From an uncultured Clostridiaceae bacterium (GTDB lineage: Bacteria; Bacillota; Clostridia; TANB77; CAG-508), in contig CAOJCG010000006.1 in assembly GCA_948356915.1 (NCBI GenBank), positions 25,713-89,712 of the forward strand: 64,000 nt of DNA. Direction: 5' to 3'. This document shows positions 1-8,580 of this stretch, piece after piece (positions within the stretch are counted from its first letter, which is position 1; each line of letters opens with the position of its first letter). The position numbers were made by a program, and so were the translations under genes. The notes beneath the pieces were generated by a model, which made no database searches, had not been told where the DNA came from, and was given only the letters and a program-made list of their open reading frames with translations.

Positions 1-73
1 CTTTTGCATTTTTTGATTATTATATACAATATGTATAAAAAAATAAATAGTTTTATATTATTTTTTATATTTT

Positions 74-147
74 AATGTTACTAGACATTCATAATCACTA
101 TTGTTTACCACGATAAACAATAGTGATTATGAATGTCTAGTAACATT
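74..147. repeat. Perfect 34-bp inverted repeat, 6-base loop
   Basis: Arms 74-107 and 114-147 are exact reverse complements around the loop CCACGA. It lies just beyond the 3' end of the minus-strand gene at 155-547. The stem is far longer than a usual terminator and has no clear T tract, so it may be a mobile palindromic element (MITE-like) that also ends transcription. Confidence 0.85.
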
Positions 148-154
148 TTTATAC

Positions 155-547
155 TTACTTTTTATAAAAATAATTATTCCCTTCTAAATACATAGTATTC
201 TTTTTTATCCAAGGGCAGCCAAATACAAACCTGTTTATTTGAAAGTTAAGTTTTGTTTGCTTTGTTTTTATTGTCATTTTTCCTAGTATAAATATATGGC
301 TTATTTTGAAGTCTTCTATCTCTTCCCATGGTATAATAGCGTAAGTTTCTCCGTTTGTAGGGTATATTGTTATTCCTTTTTCGTTAAATAGAAAAAAGTA
401 GTATTCTGTTTGGTCAAATTTTATATATGTTTTCCAAGGTGTTGGTATTACAGCATTTGGCATTGGTATATTTGTACCATATATTATATTATCTGTCTGT
501 GTTATTTTATATTTTTCTATTATATTTTCTAATTGTTTTGTAATCAT
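155..547 (-). CDS. Hypothetical PH-domain-like protein
   Basis: A 130-residue cytosolic protein with no signal peptide or membrane segment. Its alternating hydrophobic strands, with an IPWEEIEDFKI stretch in the middle and a C-terminal amphipathic segment, resemble the small bacterial PH-like domains that occur as single-domain proteins in Bacillota. The start is set by AAGGAGG placed 6 bases before the ATG. I do not recognise a specific family and the function is unknown. The palindrome at 74-147 follows it directly. Confidence 0.55.
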   Translation of the reverse strand: MITKQLENIIEKYKITQTDNIIYGTNIPMPNAVIPTPWKTYIKFDQTEYYFFLFNEKGITIYPTNGETYAIIPWEEIEDFKISHIFILGKMTIKTKQTKLNFQINRFVFGCPWIKKNTMYLEGNNYFYKK

Positions 548-589
548 ATTTTTCCTCCTTGTATTGTAGGTTCTTATTTCTTTTTAAAA

Positions 590-657
590 AGATTTTGAAA
601 GACTTGGAAAGTTTTTGACGCGTCCCAAATCTTTACCAAATCTTTACCAAATCTTTA
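590..657. repeat. Dispersed repeat family 1, copy a
   Basis: Contains GACGCGTCCCAAATCTTT followed by two further tandem copies of ACCAAATCTTT. The core (G)GGAC-GTCC-CAAATCTTT recurs at 12159-12211 and 53986-54123. It sits in the gap between two minus-strand genes, directly after the stop codon of the gene at 663. Confidence 0.75.
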
Positions 658-662
658 CTTTT

Positions 663-1292
663 TTAATTGCTTTTAAAGAATAGTGAATCTGTTATGAAAT
701 CTCCAACGTTTTGCCATTCTTCTTTTAGCTCTTCTGTACAGTTAAATGCTATTATTACTAATTTGTCATTATATGAGAAAAATATCATATTATTATATAT
801 TTTTGTATCTACTGCTTGTGACATTAATTTTATTTGACCAATATTATGTTTTTCTTCTTTGTAATAGTTTGAGCTTATTATTTCACTATTGTTTTTTAGT
901 ATTTTTTCCATATATTCTTTGTAAGTTTCTATTTGTTCATTTTTCATTTCGTTTTGTGTTATGCTTATTGCAATATTTATAGTTGTTTCGTCATTTGAAA
1001 ATACTATGTTTGGTACATCTCCATTATATTTTTTATTTATTGTTTCATAGTCTAATTGTTTAAAAGTTTTTGGAATTTTTACATAGAATTGGTTTTCTTC
1101 TATATGAATATATTCAGTTTCTATTTGCTCTCCACTTTTAGTTTGCGTAGTTAATGTTTCATACTTTTTACTTTCTTTTTCTAGTTTTTTATTATCATTT
1201 GATATAACAACTTGAATTATAATGCAAGCACTTATTATAATTACGAATATTGCACCTAATACTACTTTTATTGTTTTGTTCCCTTTTTTCAT
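663..1292 (-). CDS. Hypothetical membrane-anchored extracytoplasmic protein
   Basis: A 209-residue protein with a basic N-terminus (MKKGNK) and one hydrophobic segment at about residues 8-28, consistent with an uncleaved signal anchor. A short charged linker precedes an outward globular domain of about 140 residues. That domain resembles the small PsbP/DUF1795-like domains of Clostridia (alternating strands, central NIAISITQ motif), but I cannot assign a family. GGGGGAAATTAGAAA precedes the ATG. No catalytic motif is evident. Function unknown. Confidence 0.6.
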   Translation of the reverse strand: MKKGNKTIKVVLGAIFVIIISACIIIQVVISNDNKKLEKESKKYETLTTQTKSGEQIETEYIHIEENQFYVKIPKTFKQLDYETINKKYNGDVPNIVFSNDETTINIAISITQNEMKNEQIETYKEYMEKILKNNSEIISSNYYKEEKHNIGQIKLMSQAVDTKIYNNMIFFSYNDKLVIIAFNCTEELKEEWQNVGDFITDSLFFKSN

Positions 1293-1523
1293 TTTCTAAT
1301 TTCCCCCTTTATAGAATTTTTATACCTAAATAATATCATAAAGACATATAGCCTGCAACGCTTTTATATTTTTTTCTATTTGTTTGTTTACTTTTTTATA
1401 TGGTATAATATTTATATTTTATAGACTTTTATTGGCTGTTTGAATAAATTAAATATAAATAGTTTATATTCTTTCAATTTTATAGTTTTCTTAAAATAGA
1501 ATACTTTGCTAGTCTAGTATAGA

Positions 1524-1564
1524 AAAACAAACTGTGCCATTTTATAACACAGTTTGCAAAAAAT
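1524..1564 (-). terminator. Rho-independent terminator of the DUF4097 gene
   Basis: CAAACTGTG (1528-1536) pairs with CACAGTTTG (1548-1556). Read on the minus strand, the stem is followed by a T-rich stretch. It lies 34 bases past the stop codon of the gene at 1590. Confidence 0.8.
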
Positions 1565-1589
1565 TATTTAATTTTATATCAACAGTAAC

Positions 1590-2321
1590 TTAATTAATGG
1601 TTATCTTTCCGCTGATTGTTGAGATATCTACATCTGCATTATAGCCATTTTTATCTGCTTCGTGGCAGTTCACAACTTTTCCACTTACTGTACTGGTAGA
1701 AAGCTTAATGTTTTTGACATTGCTAAAATCAACCAATACTTTTCCAGATATTGTAGAAGTTTTTAACGAAATATCTTCACTTGCAACAATATTAAGTTTA
1801 ACACCTCCACTTATTGTTGAAATGTTTGCCTTTTTAAATGTTGCATAACTGTTTACTTTACCGCTTGTCGTTTCAACTTTAATATTTTGCGCTGAAACTT
1901 CCTCACTTAATTCAACGCCTGCTGACACTGTTTTTATACTAATTGTCTTAAGATATTTAGGTATAGCAACATCTAACTCCAAATTTCCATAGCAGTTTCC
2001 CTCATATTGTAATGCAATTTTAATTTCATTTAATTTTCTCTGAATAACAAACTTAAGTTCTTTATCCAAGTTTGCTTCTCCATGTAAGTGTGCTTCCACT
2101 TTTGAAGACTTAGAAACTGATACATTAACTTTTGCAAATGTTGAATGTACAGTTACTTTTTCGATATTCCCTGCTTCTTCACATTTCCGCTCATCATATT
2201 TTTTAAGTTCGCCTTTTCCGCCTCCATTTGTTACAACAGTTCCATTCTGAATTACTACACTACCGGAAAAAATAGTACCATTTACTACACTATTAGAAAA
2301 AACATTACCATTGAAAAACAT
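1590..2321 (-). CDS. DUF4097-type beta-strand repeat protein
   Basis: A 243-residue protein. A glycine/asparagine-rich N-terminus with repeated strand motifs (VFSNSVVNGTIFSGS) is followed from about residue 55 by a right-handed beta-helix-like region. There the motif T-S/T-x-S-G-K/G-V recurs at least five times (TTSGKV, TISGGV, TISGKV, TVSGKV, TISGKI), which is typical of the DUF4097 (YvlB-like) family. There is no signal peptide, so the protein is probably cytosolic or surface-associated without export. GGAGG precedes the ATG and a hairpin terminator follows, so it is monocistronic. It uses an in-frame CGG as Arg (2187-2189, context DERKCEE), which places it with the CGG=Arg gene group. A second DUF4097 gene lies at 7792. 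Confidence 0.7.
   Translation of the reverse strand: MFFNGNVFSNSVVNGTIFSGSVVIQNGTVVTNGGGKGELKKYDERKCEEAGNIEKVTVHSTFAKVNVSVSKSSKVEAHLHGEANLDKELKFVIQRKLNEIKIALQYEGNCYGNLELDVAIPKYLKTISIKTVSAGVELSEEVSAQNIKVETTSGKVNSYATFKKANISTISGGVKLNIVASEDISLKTSTISGKVLVDFSNVKNIKLSTSTVSGKVVNCHEADKNGYNADVDISTISGKITIN
2187..2189 (-). other. In-frame CGG read as arginine (contrast case)
   Basis: Codon context GAG CGG AAA. A +1 shift here would destroy the downstream DUF4097 repeats, so the codon must be read in frame. It is a control for the CGG recoding sites elsewhere. Confidence 0.85.
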
Positions 2322-2567
2322 AATTTTTCCTCCTTATACTCTCTTATAAATGTTTGTTTTTAGTGCTACTTAGTAATATTAATTACTGTATAAGATTTTT
2401 TATACATGGTATTACCTATTTTTCATTATACTCCTATTTTACATAATTTTCAAGGTGTTTTAGAATATTTGTTTACTTTTTAATAGTCTTATGGTAAAAT
2501 CATTATCATCTTAAGCTAAATGGCTTGTTAGTAACTATTAATAAAATTTTATTATAGGAGGTTTATT

Positions 2568-2945
2568 ATGATTAGAAGGAGTAAAATTTAGTGTTTAATA
2601 TGTTTAGTATTAACTTTCATATGTGCACTTTTATATGTGTTATTTTTTAATTGCTACATTATTAAATTAAACTTTATTTTTTCATTTATTTTTCTTATAA
2701 TGTTCGCCACTTTATTTTTTGCATTATTTTTTACATTTTGTAACATTCTAAAGAAAATACAATTGAAATACCACATTTCCCTTTTTCTTTTCTTATTATT
2801 TACTATAACATGTTTTTCAAGTATTTTAATAGCAATTGCTTTTGAGCTCTTTTTCCCTATAATAATTATTATTGTTATTTCATGCATAATGTCTATAGTA
2901 TTTGGGCTTCTTTCCAGAATTGAAGAGTTAAAATTTGAGCAATAA
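2568..2945 (+). pseudogene. Small membrane protein with in-frame TAG at codon 8
   Basis: A strong AGGAGG lies 6 bases before the ATG at 2568. The reading frame runs ATG ATT AGA AGG AGT AAA ATT TAG and then stays open to 2945. Reading through the TAG gives about 125 residues with four hydrophobic segments (roughly residues 9-27, 34-58, 66-88 and 91-112). The CLICLVLTFICALLYVLFF segment right after the stop continues the first membrane helix. Without readthrough, the longest open part would start at a GTG (2637) that has no ribosome site. Either this is a recent nonsense mutation, or the stop is suppressed or recoded, or it is a base error. The family is unknown. A bidirectional terminator follows. 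Confidence 0.6.
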
Positions 2946-2968
2946 AATTAATTCTTTAATAATTTTTT

Positions 2969-3006
2969 GCCATAACATTTTCAATAATTATTTGAAATGT
3001 TATGGC
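2969..3006. terminator. Bidirectional terminator
   Basis: GCCATAACATTTT (2969-2981) pairs with GAAATGTTATGGC (2994-3006), with T/A tracts on both sides. It lies between the convergent genes ending at 2945 and 3012. Confidence 0.85.
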
Positions 3007-3011
3007 TTATT

Positions 3012-3704
3012 TTAATTAGTTTTTATTGTTATATCTTTAATATTAGTATTTTGTTTTTTATATATTTTGAACATTTTGTCATTTATTATATTTATTATTT
3101 TTGCATAAATGTATAGTTTAAAACTATCTATATTCGATAATTTCTTTTTTGGTTTGTATTTTACTTTATGCTCTGTGCTTGCCCAGAAGTCCATTAGTGC
3201 TGTTCTTATTTGTATTTCTACTTTTATATGTATTGTCTCTTCTTTTATTTTAACTGGTACTTCTATTATTACATGGTAAGCTGAATAGCCACTCTTTTTT
3301 ACCTTTTTTATATAGTCTTTTTCTTTTAATATTTTTATATCTTTTTGATTTGCTATAATATTTCTTATTTTATAAACATCTTCTTTATAATTACAAACTA
3401 TTCTTACTCCTGCAATATCATTAATGTTTTGAATCATATTTTCATAATTTACTTCTATTTTTTTCTTTTTCATCTTTCCAGCTATACTCTCTGGGCTTTT
3501 TATTCTTGATGTTATATTTGTTATTACTTCATAATTATAATGTTCATTTAATACTCTTTTTAAATTTGTAAATTTTTCTACTATACTATTTAAAGCTTTT
3601 TGATAAATTAGCATAATTATTTCAAATTCGTCATATTCTTTTTCTATTTTTATTAGTTCATTATTTTTTAATATTTCATTTTCTCTTGTTAATATACTTT
3701 CCAT
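3012..3704 (-). CDS. Small alarmone synthetase, (p)ppGpp synthase (RelQ/RelP-like)
   Basis: A 230-residue single-domain RelA/SpoT nucleotidyltransferase. It has no HD hydrolase, TGS or ACT domain, so it should only synthesise (p)ppGpp, or pGpp, from ATP and GDP/GTP. Visible motifs are a basic RIKSPESIAGKMKKK entry region (about residue 67), INDIAGVRIVC with the acidic and G-loop residues (about 93), KSGYSAYHVII (about 137) and EIQIRTALMDFWASTEHK (about 162), which carries the Glu essential for catalysis. The length fits RelP/RelQ/YjbM proteins (200-260 residues). TAAGGAGGG precedes the ATG. The C-terminal 30 residues are basic and weakly conserved. The choice between RelP and RelQ is not possible from sequence alone. 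Confidence 0.88.
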   Translation of the reverse strand: MESILTRENEILKNNELIKIEKEYDEFEIIMLIYQKALNSIVEKFTNLKRVLNEHYNYEVITNITSRIKSPESIAGKMKKKKIEVNYENMIQNINDIAGVRIVCNYKEDVYKIRNIIANQKDIKILKEKDYIKKVKKSGYSAYHVIIEVPVKIKEETIHIKVEIQIRTALMDFWASTEHKVKYKPKKKLSNIDSFKLYIYAKIINIINDKMFKIYKKQNTNIKDITIKTN

Positions 3705-3926
3705 TTTATCCCTCCTTACTTAGGTTATATGGATTATATATGACATTTGTTAAACATATATTAACATTTTGTGACTTTTTTGTGTTATTTGTTTTTTCTT
3801 TCTTTTTTATACTAAATAACAATTGTTTTGCCTACGATATTTTTATTCTAACTACTGAACGTACAGTCACTTATTTGACACTTACTATTCTATATGTTAT
3901 ATTCTTCCTTATAGAATTATATAAAG

Positions 3927-4613
3927 GTGTTGATTTATTTGAAAAGAACAAAATTAATAGATAGAGTTTTACCTTCTTATACAAAAGGTGAAGAAATTTT
4001 TAATATGGTTACTCATATTGTTGGTGGTGCTTTGGGTGTTATTGGTATTATATTGGTACCTATTTTTGCGGGCTTTCATCATAATGTTTATGGCATTGTT
4101 AGTGGCATTATTTTTGGTTTCTCTATGATTTTACTTTACTCAATGTCTAGTATATATCATGGGCTTAGTCCTAAACTTAAAGCTAAAAAAGTTTTCCAAA
4201 TTTTAGACCATTGTTCTATTTTTATTTTAATAGCTGGCTCATATACTCCTTTTTGTTTATGTACATTAAGAGAATATAACCCTATAACTGGTTATTCTAT
4301 TCTTGCTATTATTTGGCTTGCTGCTATATTAGGTATTATTTTTAATTCTATCGATATTAAAAAGTATAAGGTCCTTTCTATGGTTTGCTACCTTTTAATG
4401 GGATGGTGTATTATTGTTAAAATTAATATATTGCCTAATTTATTAACTATTCCTGGTTTTGTACTTTTACTTCTTGGTGGTATTATTTATACAATTGGAG
4501 CTGTTTTATATGGAGTTGGAAAAAAGCATAAGTATATTCATTCTGTTTTCCATATATTTATATTTTTAGGAAATTTATTACATTTTCTTTGTATATTATT
4601 ATATGTTGTTTAA
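3927..4613 (+). CDS. Hemolysin III / PAQR-family membrane protein
   Basis: A polytopic protein of about 225 residues with seven predicted helices. The family's metal-site signatures are present: NMVTHIVGG in helix 1, SMSSIYHGL near helix 2, LDHCSIFILIAGSYTPF, and HSVFHIFIFLGNLLH at the C-terminus, giving the His/Asp cluster of the PAQR/HlyIII superfamily. Its role in bacteria is unsettled (proposed membrane homeostasis or hydrolase; the haemolysin name is historical). The start is ambiguous: GTG at 3927, TTG at 3930 or TTG at 3939 all follow ATAAAGG. The TTG at 3939 has the best spacing. It is divergent from the alarmone synthetase. Confidence 0.88.
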   Translation: MLIYLKRTKLIDRVLPSYTKGEEIFNMVTHIVGGALGVIGIILVPIFAGFHHNVYGIVSGIIFGFSMILLYSMSSIYHGLSPKLKAKKVFQILDHCSIFILIAGSYTPFCLCTLREYNPITGYSILAIIWLAAILGIIFNSIDIKKYKVLSMVCYLLMGWCIIVKINILPNLLTIPGFVLLLLGGIIYTIGAVLYGVGKKHKYIHSVFHIFIFLGNLLHFLCILLYVV

Positions 4614-4689
4614 TTATTGCAAGGAAATAGTTTAGCCATACTGATATTATTTCAATTTAAATTATTTTTTCCTATACAATAAGAAAGTG

Positions 4690-4730
4690 GCTTTGCTACA
4701 CGGACGAGCGACGCTCGCCCCTACAATTTA
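4690..4730. repeat. Dispersed repeat family 5 (CGCCCCTACA element)
   Basis: GAGCGACGCTCGCCCCTACA includes a short palindrome (GAGCGACGCTC). Related CGCCC...CTACA tails occur at 37917-37957, 41105-41140, 42346-42373 and 63469-63480, all intergenic. Confidence 0.6.
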
Positions 4731-4758
4731 AAATTAGATTTTTTCTATTTAAAAGTTA

Positions 4759-4789
4759 AAAAAACCGCAGACAATCGTCTGCAGTTTCT
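4759..4789 (-). terminator. Terminator of the helicase gene
   Basis: CGCAGAC (4764-4770) pairs with GTCTGCA. On the minus strand a run of T follows. It lies 17 bases past the helicase stop codon. Confidence 0.85.
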
Positions 4790-4805
4790 TTAGCATTTCT
4801 GGTAC

Positions 4806-7496
4806 TTATGCTATTTTCAAATCTTCAATCATTACATTGTAGAGTTCTTCTAAGTCGGAAATTCTTTCTTCAATGTTACTGATATCCAATCCTTCTAATA
4901 GCTCTCGTACATAGGAGTCAAATTCCTCCTTTACTTTTTGTTCTTTTTTGGACAGGCCTTTTACACCTTTAATAAATTTGAATTTCTTTTCTGAATAATT
5001 CTCTTTGATGTACTTCCCATACAGAAATTCTACAGTTTCTTTTGTATTTTCTACTGCCTTTTCTTCATCTTCAATTAATTCTAATTTCAGAGAATTGTTT
5101 TTCAGCAGTGTAATACATCCAAAACCATAAATTGGCTGACCATATCCACCATTACCAATTGTTATTTCTCGCTTTCCCATGTAAGGAATGCATTTTAATG
5201 CAGACGAAATGTCAAAAGATTCTAATTCAGGAATATATCTTTTGGCTCTATCCCATGCTTCTTTTACTCTTGCACGTTCTACTTTGTTTCTTAAGTCTGC
5301 CATAGTATTTCCATTGTATCCATGCCAAGAGTCTCCATAGTAATTAAATGTTACCTGTGTTCCATCATCTAAAGTTATTCTTTTAGTATTTGAATGATAC
5401 AATGTATACTTATCTACAGTTATTGAGGCTTCCTTCCAGCCATAGTTTACGTCAAAGGTTTTTCCGTCAATCTCTATTGTTTTTTGCCTTCTTTCTTCGT
5501 AGTAAGTACTTCTATTGCTACTTTCATAATCAGCTTTTAGCCTTTCATACTCTGGATGATTTGGAACAGTTTTGGTATCTTCTGCAATTTGAATATCTTT
5601 AAAATATGTTACCTTTGTTACTTTAACAGCGTCCTCATAAGAAGAATAATAACTATCTGTCTCCTCTTCTGTAATAAACTGAGGTGCTATTTCTTTTAAT
5701 TCCTCTGCACTTACTTTTGTTACTATTGTAACCAAGTCCATGGTTCTCTTTCTGCCATATGAGTCTTTAAACTCAATAATTCTCGGCTTTCCAACTACTA
5801 AACTTGGATTACTTGAGCTTAAGCAACTTTTTCGATCTAAGTTTCTGTAAATTCCATCTCCATTTACATATCCATAACCAGTATCTTTGTATACATGGTT
5901 AATCATTCCTGCCATGCATGCCATCTTTATTGCCTTTCGGTCGTCTGAAGATGTTATTTCTACAACTCCTTTTAATGCTTCATGCATTCTTTTGATGTGC
6001 TCTTTAATTTGGAAGAAAGCTTTTTTGTTAATGCCTAACTCGTCGAATTTTACAAACCCCATTTTTTGAAGCTCATTCCATACATCCAGCTCTGCTAATA
6101 GGTCACTTTCTCTTTCACGAGTAAAATTATCATATGAGCCTTGTTTCCCATAGATAGGATCTCCTTCTGAGTCTATTCCAATTTGCCTTTGGTTACTGCT
6201 AAGCAAAGTTCCGATTTCAACAATAGATGCAATTTTAATTACTTCTTCTGTAACACCATATTTCTCAGCTTCAATAATCATTCTTGCTGACTGCACGCCT
6301 ACTGGCATTTTAGCCATCTTGTAGCCAATGGGAGTTACTGTGTTATCTTCTTTAAGTGCACCTAAGTTTATAAGCATTTCTTTTGCTCTTACAAGTTCTT
6401 CTATTCTTGGCTGATGGAAGAATGGAAATTCTACTGCGTCAATTCCAATAGTTGCTAAGCGCAGTACTGTCTGCTCTAAAAGACATCTTTGAATTTCAGG
6501 TACCGAGAATTCTTTTCTTTCTTCAAAGTAAGTATTTGAGCAAAGAATGTATTTACCTTCCTTTGTTCTTCCTGCACGGCCTTTTCTTTGCATGCAGTCT
6601 GCCTTGCTTGTGTCTCTTAAGAATAATCCCTGAATACCATTATATGTTTCTAAGTGTCTTTCTTTTCCTGTGTCTGCAACTGCGTCAATATCTGGAATTG
6701 TTATCGAAGTCTGTGCTACATTGGTGGCTACAATTACCTTGGGAACAGAATAACTATAAAAGCACTTCTTCTGCTCTTCTGAATCCAGTTCACCATGTAA
6801 TGGAAGCACTTTTGCTTTTACATTGATAGAAGAAAGTTTCTTAATCACTTCTGCAATTTCTTTTTTTCCTGGAACAAATACCAATGTATTACGTCCTTCT
6901 AAAACCATTTCAGTAATAGCTGGAATTAGACTTTCTTCACTTCTTTCTTCAAAGCTTACTGGATATAATCTTCCAGGTACTTCAAGAGAATATACATCTT
7001 CTCCAAAGTATTCTGCCAAGCTCTCCTTTTCCAGAGTTGCACTCATAATAACTACTTTGGTACACCAGCCCTCCTGTATCTTCTTCTTAGACCAGCCTAC
7101 AAGTGTTTCAATATTTGAGTTCCACTCGTGAACTTCATCTATTACTAACACTTTTGGCTTGTTCTTGGTGTCTGTAAGAGACCGAACTAACTCTAAGCCA
7201 TCTGTACAATAAAGCACTGATGTGTTTTTAGAGTCCTTTCTCTCGAGTGCTGTTCTGAAACCTACTATTTCACCTAACGTAGTTTCCATCTCTTCTGCCA
7301 CTCTTTCTGCTAATGACCAAGCTGCCATACGCCGAGGTTCGGTAACAACAACATCATACCCAGCATTATATGCATACTGTGGTACCTGTGTTGACTTTCC
7401 AGAGCCTGTTTCAGCTGTAATAATTGTTACAGCATGGTTCTTGATAGCCTCTGTGATTTCATTCATGTAGTTGTAAATAGGTAATGATGTGTTCAT
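4806..7496 (-). CDS. DExH-box ATP-dependent helicase (HrpA/HrpB-like)
   Basis: An 896-residue superfamily 2 helicase. Motifs in order: I AETGSGKSTQVPQ (about 25), Ia TEPRRMAA (about 53), II DEVHEWN (about 119, DEVH instead of the usual DEAH), III SATLE (about 152), V ATNVAQTSITIPDIDAV (about 257) and VI QRKGRAGRT (about 301). Winged-helix and ratchet-like regions follow, then a long C-terminal region of about 300 residues rich in aromatic and charged residues. It is expected to unwind RNA or RNA-DNA structures. GAAAGGAG precedes the ATG and a terminator follows, so it is monocistronic. It uses in-frame CGG twice as Arg (7182, 7332; the latter is the first Arg of the conserved EPRR motif). Base composition is richer in G+C than the neighbours, which suggests transfer. 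Confidence 0.85.
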   Translation of the reverse strand: MNTSLPIYNYMNEITEAIKNHAVTIITAETGSGKSTQVPQYAYNAGYDVVVTEPRRMAAWSLAERVAEEMETTLGEIVGFRTALERKDSKNTSVLYCTDGLELVRSLTDTKNKPKVLVIDEVHEWNSNIETLVGWSKKKIQEGWCTKVVIMSATLEKESLAEYFGEDVYSLEVPGRLYPVSFEERSEESLIPAITEMVLEGRNTLVFVPGKKEIAEVIKKLSSINVKAKVLPLHGELDSEEQKKCFYSYSVPKVIVATNVAQTSITIPDIDAVADTGKERHLETYNGIQGLFLRDTSKADCMQRKGRAGRTKEGKYILCSNTYFEERKEFSVPEIQRCLLEQTVLRLATIGIDAVEFPFFHQPRIEELVRAKEMLINLGALKEDNTVTPIGYKMAKMPVGVQSARMIIEAEKYGVTEEVIKIASIVEIGTLLSSNQRQIGIDSEGDPIYGKQGSYDNFTRERESDLLAELDVWNELQKMGFVKFDELGINKKAFFQIKEHIKRMHEALKGVVEITSSDDRKAIKMACMAGMINHVYKDTGYGYVNGDGIYRNLDRKSCLSSSNPSLVVGKPRIIEFKDSYGRKRTMDLVTIVTKVSAEELKEIAPQFITEEETDSYYSSYEDAVKVTKVTYFKDIQIAEDTKTVPNHPEYERLKADYESSNRSTYYEERRQKTIEIDGKTFDVNYGWKEASITVDKYTLYHSNTKRITLDDGTQVTFNYYGDSWHGYNGNTMADLRNKVERARVKEAWDRAKRYIPELESFDISSALKCIPYMGKREITIGNGGYGQPIYGFGCITLLKNNSLKLELIEDEEKAVENTKETVEFLYGKYIKENYSEKKFKFIKGVKGLSKKEQKVKEEFDSYVRELLEGLDISNIEERISDLEELYNVMIEDLKIA
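7332..7334 (-). other. In-frame CGG read as arginine in helicase motif Ia
   Basis: Context CCT CGG CGT encodes P-R-R of the invariant EPRR motif, so CGG must be Arg here. The same preceding codon, CCT, occurs at the second rnhA recoding site, where the C is skipped. Context alone therefore does not separate the two behaviours. A second such codon in this gene is at 7182-7184 (GTT CGG TCT). Confidence 0.85.
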
Positions 7497-7635
7497 ATTA
7501 AAATACTCCTTTCAAATTTCGCTTATTTAAGTTTTTTGGTAATGTTTGTTTATGCTAAATATAAACAATATTGCTTATATTATATAACATTTTACATAAC
7601 ATTGCAATCAGATATAGTTATTTATGTAAAAAAAG

Positions 7636-7672
7636 TAATAACTTTTACTTATTATTATCAAAGTTATTACTT
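7636..7672. repeat. Hairpin in the gap upstream of the helicase
   Basis: AAGTAATAACTTT pairs with AAAGTTATTACTT across a 10-12 base loop. It could end transcription arriving from either side. The rest of 7497-7791 is AT-rich with no credible gene. Confidence 0.5.
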
Positions 7673-7791
7673 ATATATAAGGTTATTTTTAATTATTTTG
7701 TTTTGCTTAGTATTTGTTGTTATATATAATATATTTCTATTTTATTATATATACATGTTCTTAAACAAGTTTACAAATTATTAATATATTT

Positions 7792-8580
7792 TTATTTTCC
7801 TACATTTATATTTCCACAATCACATTCTAGTTGTAATGTAATTTCTGAGTTTCTATTATTTCTACTTATATTTGCTTTTCCTAAGTTTACTTTTGATTCT
7901 ATGTATACTTCGTTTGTTTCTTTTATATCTATATTTCCTAAGTCTGCTTTTATTTTAGAATTTTCGTTTATTATAAGTTTTTGTATTTCTACGTTTCCTG
8001 AGTCAACTTTTATGTCGCATTTATTTAGTATTTCTTCTACTTTTATACTTCCTAAATCACATTTTATATTTGCATTTTTTATTTTGCCTATTTCTACATT
8101 TCCTGCGTCACAGTCTACATTTATTGTTGCATTTGGTAAATTGTTTATATAGCAGTTTCCTAAGTTATTGTTTATTTTTATTGTATTATGATAGCTAGAA
8201 GGAATATTTATTATAATATCATTTTTTATATTTCCAAAATTAAAAAATATGAATTTGTTTCTTTTTGTATAATCTACTATTAATTTGTTTCCTTCTAACG
8301 TAATTTCTACATCTTTCTCTTCTTCTCCATAAGCTGTTACTGTAATATTATCGTTTGAAGTTTCTTTGAATGTAATATCTCCTGCATCTTGTTTTATTTC
8401 TATATTTTTTATTTCCTCTAAGCTAAAGGTTTTGTCATATATTATTTTATTGCTTTTAGAACCAATATTTATTATTTTACCTTTTCCCCCTGTTAAATTT
8501 ACTACTAAAAACATTACTAAAATGAATATTAATATAGAAAGTAGTATTAATAAACATATAATTGGTGTTTTACTATTCAT
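7792..8580 (-). CDS. Membrane-anchored DUF4097 family protein
   Basis: A 262-residue protein with one N-terminal membrane helix (about residues 7-29). An outward beta-helix region follows, in which segments such as CDAGNVEIGKI, CDLGSIKVEEI, VDSGNVEIQKL, ADLGNIDIKE and CDCGNINVGK repeat about every 21 residues. That pattern is characteristic of DUF4097 proteins found with XRE regulators. The ATG at 8580 is chosen over 8589 because AAAGGAG touches the upstream ATG. It overlaps the regulator gene by 8 bases (ATGAATAG), so the two are translationally coupled. No in-frame CGG. Probably an envelope stress or adhesion-related surface protein; function unproven. Confidence 0.8.
   Translation of the reverse strand: MNSKTPIICLLILLSILIFILVMFLVVNLTGGKGKIINIGSKSNKIIYDKTFSLEEIKNIEIKQDAGDITFKETSNDNITVTAYGEEEKDVEITLEGNKLIVDYTKRNKFIFFNFGNIKNDIIINIPSSYHNTIKINNNLGNCYINNLPNATINVDCDAGNVEIGKIKNANIKCDLGSIKVEEILNKCDIKVDSGNVEIQKLIINENSKIKADLGNIDIKETNEVYIESKVNLGKANISRNNRNSEITLQLECDCGNINVGK

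Noticed and set aside
3686..3964. 92-residue plus-strand membrane ORF upstream of hemolysin III
   Set aside because: It overlaps the start of the alarmone synthetase gene on the other strand and has no ribosome site.
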